Positions 23,501 to 35,189 of a DNA stretch of 64,000 nt are shown here, in pieces. The translations under genes and the position numbers were made by a program. The DNA is from Prunus persica (taxonomy: Eukaryota; Streptophyta; Magnoliopsida; Rosales; Rosaceae), in the NCBI RefSeq assembly GCF_000346465.2, contig NC_034010.1, positions 19,827,723-19,891,722 on the forward strand. The letters run 5' to 3'. The notes below the pieces were generated by a model, which saw only the letters and a list, made by a program, of their open reading frames with translations, was not told where the DNA came from and made no database searches. Within the stretch, counting starts at the first letter, position 1, and the number at the start of each line of letters is the position of its first letter.

Positions 23501-23902
23501 TGGTGTCATTCAAGAAATTTGGGACCTTGACTACCAAAAGTTTACAATCCCAGTCTTTAGGTGTGATTGATAGATAGTTCTGGTCTTGTAGTCGACGAAC
23601 TTGGATTTACCCTTGTAGATTTGAGTAAAATTGGACATAGGAATGACCAATTTGTTTTGGCTTCTCAAGTCAAACAAATATTTTTTGTTGACGACCCGAT
23701 GCATCGTGGTTGGTCGGTAGTGTTATCAATGCCTAATAGAGAATATAATGATGTTATTGGTGATGATGTCTTAGGTGATGTGATAATTGAGTGTGAGCCA
23801 TTTACTAGAGGGATGCCAAATGTTGACACATTTGATGAACTGGTGGGTGAGTTAGGCGGTCAAAATATTCGAGATGGGTGTGAAGATATATGGATTGAAT
23901 GA
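20544..23902 (+). pseudogene. TNP2-type CACTA transposase, frameshifted in exon 3
   Basis: Three exons: 20544-22957, 23059-23164 and 23258-23902, with GT-AG introns. The N-terminus MDKSWMHSDRRSKAYEFGVE with HIRCPCVKCVN is the Transpos_assoc domain. Next comes a Transposase_21 (TNP2) core (TLRAALMWTINDFPAYGNLS, CPICGDDTPSHRLKNGHKIC, RHALDVMHIEKNVCDSIIGT), then a DUF4218-type part (FPPSFFDIMVHLVVHLVREV). Exon 3 carries a DUF4216-type part (DDVRTTQNSGVYLLA, DELGFTLVDLSKIGHRNDQF). TNP2 proteins bind CACTA termini and catalyse excision and insertion. Exons 1 and 2 are open. In exon 3 there is a one-base gain at about 23307 and a one-base loss at about 23569, each shown by a change of the conserved reading frame. 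The core is untouched, so a protein truncated after the core could still be made. Exact introns are inferred from frame continuity. Confidence 0.88.
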
Positions 23903-25463
23903 AGTTTATGTAATTGGCAGTGTATGACATTAATTTTGTAATATATTGTAATGTGATTTCTGCACTTTCTACGTTCAAATAAAACACGACGTTATTGTGA
24001 ACCAGTTATTCAGCATATTTACCGACGTCTTAAAGCAACGTAATAATGAAGAACCACGACGCTATTGTGAAGCAATTATTCAGGATATCACGTCGGGTAA
24101 GGATTAAGAACCGCCATGTAATTCAAAATAACACGACTCCAATCCCATAATACCGACGTCTAAAAAACGAGATATATAATCTGAACGTTAAAAAATACGA
24201 CGTCATCATACATTTTCCACGTCGCAAGTTCTTTTATAAACGAAGAGGAACGAAATGAATTCCGACGGAAATTCATTATAACCGCCGTCTAATAACAATT
24301 AAACGACGTTATTTGTAATACGGCTCTCATCATAATCAACGCCGTCTATATGTTCTGTAATACGGCTCTCATTTTTGTGGAACCGACGTTGTTTAGACGT
24401 TCAACGTCGTCTATATTATTAAGTACGTCGTGAGTAATGATGATAGATATAAATACAACGTCGACTATATAAATGCCACCGACGTTGTTTCGCATTTCAA
24501 CGTCAACTGTATAAATACATACGTCGTAAACAATGACACTGACAACTATTTCCACGTCATCTTTTTTAGAAAAATCGAAGTGGAAAATTTATTTCACGAC
24601 GGTTGTTTGTAAATAAGAGACGTAGTATATTTCAATAACGTCGTCTTCTCATGTATTTAAAGACGTCATATTTTTTCTTGTCGTGTAAATTATATTTAAC
24701 GGCGTAGTATTTTAGTTGTCGTCGTTGTATGTATATCTTGCGGCCTTGTTCTTTTAACATGTGTCATATTTTTCCTTTTTAACGACGGTGATTTGTTTGA
24801 GTTGGTCGTCTATTCTCATCCTCGACTATTTTCTAGAACTTTAGCAGACTAAACACGTCTGTTTTTATTGTTTTCCGTCGTTGTTTGTTTCTGAAAATAT
24901 GACGTATAAATTTTGTAATACGACTCTCATATATTTGTAACCGACGTTGTTTCGTTTTTCAACGTTTAATATATAAATACATACGTCGTAAATAATGACA
25001 CTGACAACTATTTCCACGTCATCTTTTATCGAAAAATCGAAGTGAAAAATTAATTTTACGACGGCTGTTTTTATATATGCGACGTAGTAGGTATCAATAA
25101 CGTCGTCTTCTAATGTATTTAAAGACGTCAAATTTTTTATTGTCGTGAAAATGATATTTAACGGCGTCGTATTATTATTTTCGTCGTTGTATGTCTATCT
25201 TGCGGCCTTGTTCTCTTAATATGTGTCATATTTTTCCTTTTTAACGACGGTTTTATTAGAGAGTTGGTCGTCTATTCTCATCCTCGACTGCTTTTTTAGA
25301 TCTTTTTGCAGTACAAAGACGTCGTTTTGTATTTTTTGATGACGTTGTATATTTTAACAACGACGGTGATTTAGCGTCGTGGTTTATGAGGGAAAAGATG
25401 ACGGTGGATTCCACGACCATTGAAAAACCGAATACACGACGGTGATTTACCGTCGTCTTTTTG
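23903..25463. repeat. right subterminal motif array with 462-bp tandem duplication
   Basis: Dense ACGACG/CGTCGT motifs in both orientations. Within it, about 24360-24840 and 24905-25300 are two copies of one unit (offset 462 bases), sharing phrases such as aatgacactgacaactattt and atcttgcggccttgttct. No coding region; the AT-rich open frames here are not gene-like. Confidence 0.8.
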
Positions 25464-25479
25464 CTTTTTTGTAGTAGTG
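25464..25479 (-). repeat. CACTA right terminal inverted repeat
   Basis: CTTTTTTGTAGTAGTG, the inverse of the left end. Confidence 0.9.
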
Positions 25480-25482
25480 TTT

Positions 25483-26530
25483 GTAAATTTTTTAGTGCCT
25501 TAAATGTTTTGCAAAGATTTATGAAGAAAAATGATGAGTAATCTTAAAGGTAATGTGGCAATCACTAAAGTGAGTGGTGCCAAAATAAGTTCAAAGTATG
25601 ATGGTCACGGTAAAATAACTCAATTTAATTTCTAATCGTCACACAAGAAGTAACATTATAAAATTACTTGTCAAATCATGTTTATACATAAGATAGTACT
25701 TCATTCCTCAAAACTTACAAATTTTAATCACATGTTGAACTTGTTCTGTTTTTATTAAGTAAATATAATTGTTTGATTGACTTTTTTTCTTATCAAACTA
25801 TATTGGAGAATTTGAGATTGCTTCCTTGATATCTAGAGTAAATACAGTGGTCTGCATGTAGGAAAGAATATGAGATTGCTTCCTTGATATCTGTTGATGG
25901 CAGAATTATAGGAGAGGACTTCGTGGTGTCGGGGACTTCTCTCTTTAGATAGCAATAGCAAAAATTAGTGTTGCCGGAGATAAAGGAAAAAAAAGAGCCA
26001 ACTAGCCAGAAGAGAGAAGAAGAAAAAAATCGCCAGATGACAAGAGAGAAGAAAACTGGAGGAGAGAAAGAAGGAAAAAAGAGAGAGAAGGAAAGGGAGA
26101 GGGGAGAGAGAAGAGAGAAGGAAAGGAAAGAAAAAAGAAGAATAAAAAAAGAAAGAGGAGAGAGCAGTGAACTCAGGAAGAGGAAGAAATAGATGTGAAC
26201 CGTTCAAATCAATTGCACGGTCAAAAATTCAACTCCGTAACAAATCCGTATTGTGGGACTTCGTAATGGAGAAGCGCCACTCATATGATTATCCTCAAAA
26301 GTACACTTTTGAGAGATGTTCACAAGTGTGACTTTCAGCATTAAGCGTTTCATTGGGGTCATTCGATCATTAATCACGTGCCAAAAATGATCAGTCAATG
26401 GAAAGACATAGTGGGGCCCACTGTTGACTCTCCTCACTTCGTGACAAATCCATTAAAGTCGGCAGCAGAAAACTGTTCTTAAAAAATAAATGCTGGCAAA
26501 AAAAAAAAGAAAACACATGCAAGGAAGGAG
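25483..26530. other. intergenic DNA, purine-rich tract
   Basis: 25483-25670 continues the duplicated block also seen at 5530-5690. 25980-26190 is a low-complexity purine tract (gagagaagaaga-type) that opens frames on both strands but encodes nothing recognisable. Confidence 0.6.
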
Positions 26531-27467
26531 TATGGCTCGTCAATGGGCCAGGCCGGGCTTTAAAGAGGAGAGAGAAAATATCGGGCCGGGCCGGGTTTTT
26601 TTCGAAAATTCAAAGCCCAAGCCCGACCCATGAGTCGGACTTGAGAAAGCCCATCGGGCTGGGCCGGGCCTAAACGGGCCCTACTTTATTCAAAAAAAAA
26701 TTATAAACTTAATCATAAGGGCATTTTAGTCCAAATTTGAGATTAAACTCACTTAATTCCAATATTTTCACTTCAAACCAAATTCATAAAACACTCAATA
26801 AAGTCACACAACTTAAAAGATTTTTCACAAAAATAATAAAACCAAGTATTATTTTTGAGGTTATTACATAATTAGATTGTAATACGTTCTAAGAAATCAT
26901 TTTAAAAATTAATAAGTATCAAATTTTTTTTTTTTAAAGGATGGTATGAATAAATATGCAAATATTTGGTGATGTGTTCGTGAAAAGCATGATTATATTT
27001 GATGGTACGATTATGTTTCGTGATATGATTATATTTGATGGTGTGATATGTTGTTCATCTTATATATATATATATAATTGTTCAATTAATAATTGACACA
27101 AATTAATGTGCTAATCATCCAATTATAAACTAGGAATGAGTAAAGAAAAGTAAATGAAATGAAACAAATTATATATGTGATTTAAGTGATATAATCCTAA
27201 ACCTAAACTCTTATTTATATATAATTATATATGTATGCGGGCTTAATGAGCCTGGCTTTTGCGGGCACGCTGGGTCGGACTTTCTTGGGCTTAATCGGAC
27301 CGGGCCTATGGGCCGGGCCGGGCTTCAGACACCTAAGTCCAAGCCTAACCCGGCCCAAGACGGGCCGGGCCATGTCAAAGCCCATAACGGGCCGGGCGGA
27401 GCTTTTTTCGATGGACAGGGCAGGCCCCCATCGGCCCATGAGCCCGCGGGCCAAATGATGAGGCCTA
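26531..27467. mobile_element. non-autonomous hAT element, GGCC-rich ends
   Basis: Begins TATGGCTCGTCAATGGGCC and ends GGCCAAATGATGAGGCCTA (imperfect inverted ends) and is flanked by the perfect 8-base duplication GGAAGGAG (26523-26530, 27468-27475), the hAT signature. Both subterminal regions carry repeated GGGCCGGGCC/GGCCCGGCCC. The paralogous flank of copy A lacks the insertion (about 6435, gcaaggaggaaagctcgcgc). The proline- and glycine-rich open frames are by-products of the GC repeats. Confidence 0.85.
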
Positions 27468-27747
27468 GGAAGGAGGAAAGCTCGCGCTTTTTCTCCCTTT
27501 CTATGAAACTGAAAAGCAAGCAATATATAGGTGCAAAATGAACAACAAAACTTATGTTCGAGCCATCCATTTTCTTTTCCTCAAGTACATGATTTGGTGA
27601 ATTAATTTACTAAACTTGGCACTATATATTAGACACAAAACAGGACGAATCATGCCATGGTCTAGAGGACAAATGGTCATCCCAAGCTTTCTTCCTTTTT
27701 CACCTGTCACTTGATGAGATGAGATGAGAGAATAAGACCCAGATTGA

Positions 27748-28386
27748 TTATCTTAGGGACAAATCCACTGTGCTGAGGGGCAAAAGTGGACTTGCTCTCC
27801 TGACATGGTTCTGTCCTCGGCCAGCCGGAGAAAGGAATTTAGCGACGGCCGGCACGAGTTTGGAGGCCAAACCCAACAGCACTAACAAGCACAAGATTAG
27901 ATAGATCACAAAGAGGCAGGAAGAGGAGTGTGGAAAAAGCAGAAGCCACAAGAGTGAAGCAACTGAAATTGAACCAAACAGCATCATGGTGACGTGGCAC
28001 CATTTATATATGTATGCATGACTCTGATCATGTTCATCACTAATAACACTAAGCTTCATAAGAAGTAGCAGTACCCCTAATAAGCTGAAGGCTAAGCAAT
28101 ATGCGAGGACGCTGGACAAAACAACCATCATGATGATATGGTGCGTTCTGAACAGATCTTCTTGTGCATACCGCATCTGGACCAACGTCAGGATTGTAGG
28201 AATGGTGAAAGCAAGAATAGTGTTGTTTTTGCCATAGTGACGCTTAGATGTCGTTGAAGCTTCAAACAATGTTGTTGGTTGTGCTGCAAAGTTGACGAAG
28301 AAGAAGTGCTGCATGATGACGACATTAGCACTGTGAGGATTGATGACATTCATTCCAATGTAAAAAGGATAAGTTGCCAATGCCAT
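27748..28386 (-). CDS. small multi-pass membrane protein, family copy B
   Basis: A 212-residue homologue of copy A, open throughout. It begins MALATYPFYIGMNVINPHSA and keeps AFTIPTILTLVQMRYAQEDL, the three hydrophobic segments (VVLSSVLAYCLAFSLLGVLL, MMLFGSISVASLLWLLLF, and a shorter leucine/valine segment near residue 165) and RRASPLLPLS. The N-terminal ATYPFYIGMN is echoed by copy C (MATYKFYI), which supports this start. The third span is a few residues shorter than in A. The 3' flank (27480-27747) is paralogous to 6430-6743. Function unknown; membrane location inferred from hydrophobicity. Confidence 0.7.
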   Translation of the reverse strand: MALATYPFYIGMNVINPHSANVVIMQHFFFVNFAAQPTTLFEASTTSKRHYGKNNTILAFTIPTILTLVQMRYAQEDLFRTHHIIMMVVLSSVLAYCLAFSLLGVLLLLMKLSVISDEHDQSHAYIYKWCHVTMMLFGSISVASLLWLLLFPHSSSCLFVIYLILCLLVLLGLASKLVPAVAKFLSPAGRGQNHVRRASPLLPLSTVDLSLR

Positions 28387-30810
28387 ATACTAGCTATTTT
28401 GGTGTTGCTCAGACAGAATCTATATATATGTGTGTGTGTGTGAGTGTCATTGCGTGGAGAAAGAGCTGGGTTTTGAGGCTTGAATTTGTCTATATACAAT
28501 GTTCATAGACTGCGGCGCGTTTGGCATTTGCATTTACATTTTAAAAGACACATCCTTCTGGAATTTGCATTTACTTTTTAAAAGACACATCCTCTAAAAG
28601 TGGATGAGGACAAAAAGCACCTCGTGTCTGTGACCAAGTGATCCTGAAAGTTTTCTTTTGGATGACTTTTTTTTTTTTTGGTGTGAGTTTACAAGAATGG
28701 GCATTCGTGCGGTTGCCTCTAATAGGTCTTTATAATTAGGCATATTCAAAAGGAACTGGTTGTGCTATTCTTTGGTCCTCAAGGAACTTGATATTTTCTA
28801 GTTTGATTAGGAAAACTTCAATTTCAACTCAAAACCCCATCTTTGCTTTGTTTAACCTACAAAACACTAAAAGAACTAGATAAGCTTATTATAGGAAAGA
28901 ACTAAGAACAAAAACTAAATAAAGAGATGCTAAAAACTTATGGAATTATGAACTTATCAGCAGGCATGAGAATATGTGCAGCGGGTAGGGAGTGATTGAA
29001 TGGGAAGATCACTTTTGGGTGGGTTTGGGGTGCTCGGCGACAATGGATGGGTGGGGAGGGTGGGGGTCAAAGCGGATAGGAAGAGGTGATGCTAGTGGTG
29101 TTTTCCACTAGAAAGAACATTAAAAATACAGTTTTGCCCCTAAATGTGATAGAAAATGTAATGCAAGGACCAACGATGGTAATGGAAGTGGAGTTGACTC
29201 AGTAATTTTGTATATTCAAGGACCAAAATGCAAATTGGGTACAAATTCAAGAATTATTGCATCTAAAAACCCTATAGAATTGTGCGGTCAAGCTTATAAG
29301 AATGGGCCTTTGTGCGTTTGCCTCTAATTGTAATTTTATTAATATTATATTACGTAGGTAGAAGGAAATACATACCGCTATATACATGCAACAAATAAAC
29401 TATCCAAACACCCAAAAAAACAAGTAACAAAAGAAATTATACTTCCTTTCAAATCGAATAAATGAAAAAAATACTCTGTCTAAACACAATTTTTTTGGTA
29501 GGTGTGAGAACACAAACACATTAAATTTCATGTAGGTATTTCGGATAAACACAAACAGTTTTTTGGCAAATATGTTAAATTTCCTGTAAGTATATTGCCT
29601 AAACGCAAACATTTTTTATTAGTTATTTTAATGAGAATAGAAACACGTTAACTTTCCTGTAGGTACATAGAAGAGAAAATGGATGTGGAACACAAGATAA
29701 TTGAATTTCAAGAACGAATTATCACCAAAGAGCAAGAAAAGATTATGTGCTTGAAATCATCAATACTATTTTTTTTTTCTTTTGTCAAAGAATTGTTAAG
29801 ATTGTTAGGTTGATGGTATTGGCTTCAACTTTATTTCAAGGTTCGTTTCATTTCACATGACCTTTAGATTTAAAAAGTATATAAATGCAGGTTTTAGAAA
29901 ATGAAATACTTAAAAGATTGATATAACTTTGTGTTTTGTTTTTATACATAAGATATAAAATTGTATGTGTAATTAAGCTAAAAAAAAAATCAAAATGTTG
30001 TAAAAAAAAAATTGACCATAGGCACTTGAACTGTAATGAGTGTTGCTATTTCTACCCCCCGGCCTATTTTTCTGTTCACCTTATTTTTCCACCGACCATG
30101 TAAATTTCAAAAAATACAATCCTATCTTTTCACCCACCATAAGAAGTGGAAAGGTGTTTGTCACCTCTTCAGAAATGACATATCTGTAATCATATTATAA
30201 CCAATCCCCCCGTATAACAAATTATACCATGTATTAGTTAATACTCGTGTTTTGAATTTTAAAATACCAGTAATTTTTTAAATTCTTGAAATGTGATTAT
30301 GATGTTACCCCAAAATGTTATGTGCTTTAGTCGTATTGCTACTAGTAAAACTGCTACTGCGCAAAAAATGGTTTCCTACATAACCATTCCGAAAACAAAT
30401 CGCTATCGAATAATGTGGTAATACTGTACATGTTTAAGATTTAGGTTTTCTTTTTCTCTTGAAAGTTTTGACAAGTTATGAGCTTCATCAAATTTTATCA
30501 AGTAAGATAGTGTTGCAATATATTTGGTGAAGAGTGCAGTTAAACAAACTCTAAAATTAACTGAAATACCATATCATTAAACTATTTATTGAATTACTAA
30601 TTTACACTAAACATAAAATGACAAAAAATGATATATTGAATTGTGGAACAAATATAATTTTAATAAGTGCACCATACTCACCATACTCACCATATTCAAC
30701 CCTAATCAAACGTAGAGAAGTTTTTATATTGCTTTGTGCTTGTTTTTTGTAATACAAAACCATATCGATAAAAAAAAGTAAAGAATTTTTTTCACCAAAA
30801 AAAGTAAGTA
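28387..30810. other. intergenic AT-rich DNA
   Basis: A GT run at 28430-28442. The phrase cattttaaaagacacatcct occurs twice near 28535 and 28575. The phrases acaagaatgggcattcgtgc (about 28691) and ataagaatgggcctttgtgc (about 29297) are degenerate direct repeats about 606 bases apart and might mark the ends of an old element. No gene seen. Confidence 0.45.
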
Positions 30811-31827
30811 AGAAAATTCGAAACTAGGTCAATGGGGAAGAAGTACAAAGTACAGGGACCTATAAGTTCTAAGTTTATTATAGGATTATATTGTGACATT
30901 AAGTGACAATTTGGAAGTAAAAACATGTATGTATATATATATATATATATATATTTTAAAAAAATTTCTGCCAAAGGACAAAACAATTCTGAAGTTGATT
31001 GCATGTCGATTTCTTGATGGCTTTAAGAAACAAAGTAGTAAAGGATAAGAAATGAAAGATGAGATTATATTAACCTCTCTCCTCACCGCATTTCATAAGT
31101 TGAGCGCGGACTTGACTTAGTGTACTTCCAAAAAAGAAATCAATATCTACTAAAATCCAAAAGAGAAAGATATAAAAATCAGCAAAGAAAAGCCAATATA
31201 ACTTCACATTATTACTCAAAATGACCACTAACTTCAAACATGCAAAATCCTTTTACAATACATTGCCTTGATTGGTGAAAACTTAGAAAATATTGGAGGG
31301 GCAGGGCCACCTCTGTGTCTGCCAACTACATACCCCCTTGTTAATTAATGGTACTCCAATCATATTATAGTTGAGTTGTTCACTTGTCTCCTTGGCTGTA
31401 ATTAATGTTACAGCCATCTTATTAGAGGTGAAAATTTGAAACTAGGTCGATTAATTTACACCCTCTAATAAGATGACTGTAGTATTAACTACTCTGTCAA
31501 TACTACACAAAGTCAAGTCCGCGCCCAACTTATGAAATGGGGTGCGGTGAGAGGTTAATATAATCTCATCTTTTATTTGTTATCCTTTTCATGTACACTA
31601 AGGCAAGTAGTTTGACTACTCTGTTTCTTAAAGCCATCAAGAAATCGACATGCAATCAACTTCAGAATTGTTTTGTCCTTTGGCAGAAATTAAAAAAAAA
31701 TAAAAAATACATGTTTTTACTTCCAAATTGTCACTTAATATCACGATATAATCCTATAATAATCTTATAACTTATAGGTCCCTGTACTTTGTACTTCTTC
31801 CCCATCGACCTAGTTTCGAATTTTCTC
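30811..31827. repeat. long inverted repeat (~315-bp arms)
   Basis: The left arm (30811-31124, starting gaaaattcgaaactaggtc) is repeated inverted at 31503-31827. The arms share long identical stretches, for example ttctgaagttgattgcatgt and gacctataagtt. The 380-base spacer contains a second small hairpin (cttattagaggtg and caccctctaataag, 31410-31475). The right arm ends in the last codons of family copy C. A transcript through this would fold into a long near-perfect hairpin. Confidence 0.85.
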
Positions 31828-32503
31828 GGCATGATTGACTACCTTAGGGACAAATTCACATGCTGAGCTGAGGGGCAAAAGTGGACTTGTCCTCTCGACA
31901 CGGTTCTGTCCCCGGATGAATGCCGGAGAAAGGAATTTAGTGACGGCCGGCGGCAGTTTGGAGGCCAACCCCAGCAGCAGCAGCAAAAACAAGAAGCACA
32001 AGGTTAGGTAGAACAGAGGTGAGCAGGAAGAGGAGTGTGAAAAAAACAGAAGCCACAAGACTGAAGCAACTGAGAGTGAACCAAACAGCATCATTATGAT
32101 TTGGCACCATTTGTATATGTATTCATAGCTATCAAATTCATTGCTACTAATAATAGCAAGCTTCAAAAATAGTCGTAGTAGCCCTAGCAAGCTGAAGGCC
32201 AAGCAATATGCGATCGAGGACGTTGGACAGAACAACCATCATGATTATGGGGTGTTTTTTGAACAGATTCTCTTCTGTATATCGCAACTAGACCAAAGTC
32301 AGGATTGTAGGAATGGTGAAGGAAAGAATATTATTCTTTTTGCCATGATGACGGCTAGATGTTGTTGAAGCTTGGAGCAATGTTGGTTGTTGCGCTGCAA
32401 AGTTTATGAACAACTGCTGATTGGTGATGAAGTAGTACTTCACGCATACATTAGCCGTATTAGAACTGTGAGGATTCATGATATAAAACTTATAAGTTGC
32501 CAT
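31810..32503 (-). pseudogene. membrane protein family copy C, broken
   Basis: The N-terminal part reads MATYKFYIMNPHSSN and SFTIPTILTLV, then a TAG (32288-32290) falls where copies A and B have Gln of LVQMRY. A 4-base gain (GATC, about 32211-32217) then shifts the frame before AYCLAFSLLGLL. The remainder (FGSLSVASVLWLLFFSHSSS, TSPLLPLSS) is well kept but runs past the family stop to a longer tail. Two independent lesions make this a pseudogene. Confidence 0.8.
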
Positions 32504-32728
32504 GCTAGCTATTTTGGTTTGATATTAGGTTTGTATGCAGAAAGAAGCTTGTACTCCAGCATCATTGAGAACGTAATTTGATGACGCCAAGCATACATTG
32601 GCCGCACTTACTCTAGATTTCACCATCTTTTTATTTATTTATTATTTATTTTTAATAGTAAGTTTATCTTTTCCCCTTGAAATTTATTTTTTCTTACCTA
32701 CAATCCATCCCGTTATTTTTTCTATAAA

Positions 32729-33014
32729 CTAGCCCCTTGGCACATGCATGCCAATTGGTTTTCTTTTTTATTTTATTTTAATTTTATTTTTAGAATTAAG
32801 AAAAGATAATATGGGTAGTTATGTTCCATAAAAGTAGGACATATTATCTGATTTTGTTTTTAATTTTAATATTTTAAATATGAAAAAATGTGAATTTACC
32901 ATATTATCCTCATTTAATTAATAATTTTAATTCTTAATGTTTGAATTCCCTAAGGGCATTTTCTGGTATTTTGAATGTTTCACCATTCTCTGCATTTTAC
33001 TTTATATATATAGA
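32729..33014 (-). mobile_element. non-autonomous Helitron
   Basis: On the minus strand the element starts TCTATATATATAAAGT after an A and ends with the hairpin TTGGCATGCATGTGCCAA, then GGGGCTAG followed by T. TC start, terminal hairpin, CTAG end and A/T insertion site are the Helitron signature. It shares gagaatggtgaaacattcaa with the Helitron at 8998-9245 but has a different terminal hairpin. Confidence 0.8.
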
Positions 33015-34670
33015 TAACTTTTATAAGAAAAATCAGGTGACTAGGATCCAACTAAGCCAGTTACCTAATTAAGCTACAAATTTAATTTATTGTACTTTTT
33101 AGATTCCAAAAATACCCTCATTACAGTTTACCTTTCCTCAATTAATTGTGTTGTTTTATTATTATACTATTGACTTTATTTTTCAACTGATTTAGATTAG
33201 ACATAATTAGAACTTTGAGTTCTAAGATATTTGAACTTCGGGTCATATTAGGAACTTTAGGTCCTTAAATATAAATTATTGAAATGAAAAAAAATAACTG
33301 AATATAACAATAAAACTAAAATATTAATTAAAATATTAGAATAAAATAAATTATTGGAACTTTTGGTTCCGGTTAAAGAAAAATCAAAGAACTGCAAGTC
33401 TTGATTTCCTTTATGAGAATTGTAGAACTCCAAGTCCTTGTATAGATATTATATGGATTGAGAACTAAGAGACTTCGGGTCTTTATTTAATTATATACGA
33501 ATAATTTAGGGACTTCGGGTCCTTGCATAAAATAAAAATGAAACTAAAGAAAAGAACTAAGTAAAAATAAAAATAAAATATTGCAATAAAATAAATTGTT
33601 GAAACTTCTGGTTCCAATGAAAAATGAATCAAAGAACTTCAGGTCTTCATTTGCCTTTTAAGAATTTGGGAACATCAAGTCCACAAATATTTATCTTATA
33701 AGGATTAAAATCTAAAGATTTTCTGACCCTACATGATTGAATAAGAACTAAGGAACTTCTAGTCTTCCATTAATATTTATATTATAAGGATTTAAATCGA
33801 AGGATCTTTTGGCCCTTATATGATTGAAAAAGAACTTACGAACTTCTAGTCCTCCATTAGTTGTATAAGAATAGATTCTTGAGTCACTCATTCCTTAATG
33901 AAAATCTTGGATTTCTGACAAATAACAAAATATAGTTGAAATCTTGTAAGTAGATAGACAAGATATATATCTATAATAAAAATGCAAATTCGTCAAAATT
34001 CATGCACTACATATGTAAATGAGAAATATAATAAAACAATTCTTATTTGTTTGAATCTTGTCATTCAACTTCCTTTTGATGATGCAATCTTTATATTTTG
34101 ATATTCGGAAGCTTTTTAAATTTCTATATTTTAGCAAGATAATAATGATCTATATCTCTTTTATAATAATGAAGTTATAAACTTGTGTAGCCAAACTGAT
34201 GGAGAAAATTCCATTAGAAGAAGTTGATCCCCAAACAAATTTATAAAGGCAATACAGAATATAATTTTTCAAGATTCCAAGTTCCATGAATAATATAATC
34301 CCAAACATTTTCATCTATGTTAGAGATTTGAGCTTATCCAATTGAATGTCCGAAATTTTATATTTTTACCATTATCAATAATCCATCTCATTCATTCGAG
34401 TAAAATACAGTAAGTTTTACACACATGTCAACTTGTGATTAACATAAAAATAAGAGCTCCTATCATGGAATTAGTAGGCTTTGCATTTGCCTAAAAAAAC
34501 AGAACAATTCCTGAGTTATTTTTTATGCAAGAGTTGTACCCGCCAATTATCAGGTTGAGTAATAATTTTCCATCCGAAACTTGGCAACTGACGCATTATT
34601 AACTAATTGTAGTTTTCTAAGACAAAGACCACCAAAGTCTTTCTAGATCTCGCCATCATTTGATGACTCC
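33015..34670. other. AT-rich DNA with a recurrent gaacttcgggtcc motif
   Basis: About 14 degenerate copies of a motif near GGAACTTCGGGTCCTT lie between 33234 and 33860 (for example 33250, 33470, 33510, 33636, 33754, 33839). Part of this is a diverged tandem duplication with a period of about 246 bases (33357 against 33603). No coding region is seen; the rest to 34670 is AT-rich without visible features. Confidence 0.6.
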
Positions 34671-34878
34671 ATGCATAGATGGGCCCCACTTTACTCCCAA
34701 CAACGTCGTCTGTCCTTAAATAGGCTGTTCGTGTTGTGGAATCAGCATCTTAGTGTGACCGTGAGACTTTTAACACAAAGAATTTCTCCCCTTTCATCAG
34801 GAACCATATATCCCAAAAGTTTTGTTGACCAAAAAAAAATATATCCCAAAAATTAAAACATATATATACACTCAGTTT

Positions 34879-34881
<3 letters not shown>

Positions 34882-34926
<45 letters not shown>
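34882..34926. repeat. (CT)n microsatellite
   Basis: About 22 uninterrupted CT units. The flanking DNA from 34927 to 35160 resembles 42487-42710, part of the cluster duplication. Confidence 0.95.
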
Positions 34927-34930
<4 letters not shown>

Positions 34931-35189
34931 GTCATTTTATTAGGATATTTGTATAATTTCAATCAATCATTGTGTCCATTCCACGTATCACATTTTTAAT
35001 AAAAATATGATATATATATGTTCAGGATCTATTTTATGATGGTCGTGCATCTATTTGAAACGATACTCACGAGATGATTCGTTAATATGATACAAATAAG
35101 ATGGCACTTCCATTTGAAGAGTTAAATTTTGCAATTTGAGGCAAATGAACTGAGAAAAAAAAGATGGTAAATTGTACACGTAGTATTTT

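Larger units (their letters stand above)
12652..25479 (+). mobile_element. complete CACTA (En/Spm) transposon, copy 1
   Basis: The element begins CACTACTACAAAAAG and ends CTTTTTTGTAGTAGTG, terminal inverted repeats of about 15 bases. It is flanked by the 3-base duplication TTT (12649-12651 and 25480-25482), as expected for CACTA elements, and a paralogous empty site exists at 5527-5529. Length 12,828 bases. Contents in order: subterminal motif array, captured RPN6 fragment, duplicated promoter segment, Transposase_24/Ulp1 gene, second motif array, TNP2-type transposase gene, third motif array with a tandem duplication. Both genes read rightward. Both are damaged, so this copy is probably not autonomous now. 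Confidence 0.95.

Noticed and set aside
12652..25479. CRISPR-like regular repeat array (ACGACG motifs)
   Set aside because: Motifs are short, in both orientations and irregularly spaced in a plant transposon; this is subterminal repeat structure.
25968..26207. Open frames on both strands with K/E-rich or S/F/L-rich translations
   Set aside because: They are translations of a low-complexity purine tract; no start context, conserved motif or neighbour supports a gene.
27215..27570. Proline/glycine-rich open frames
   Set aside because: They come from the GGGCC repeats of the hAT element and occur on both strands.
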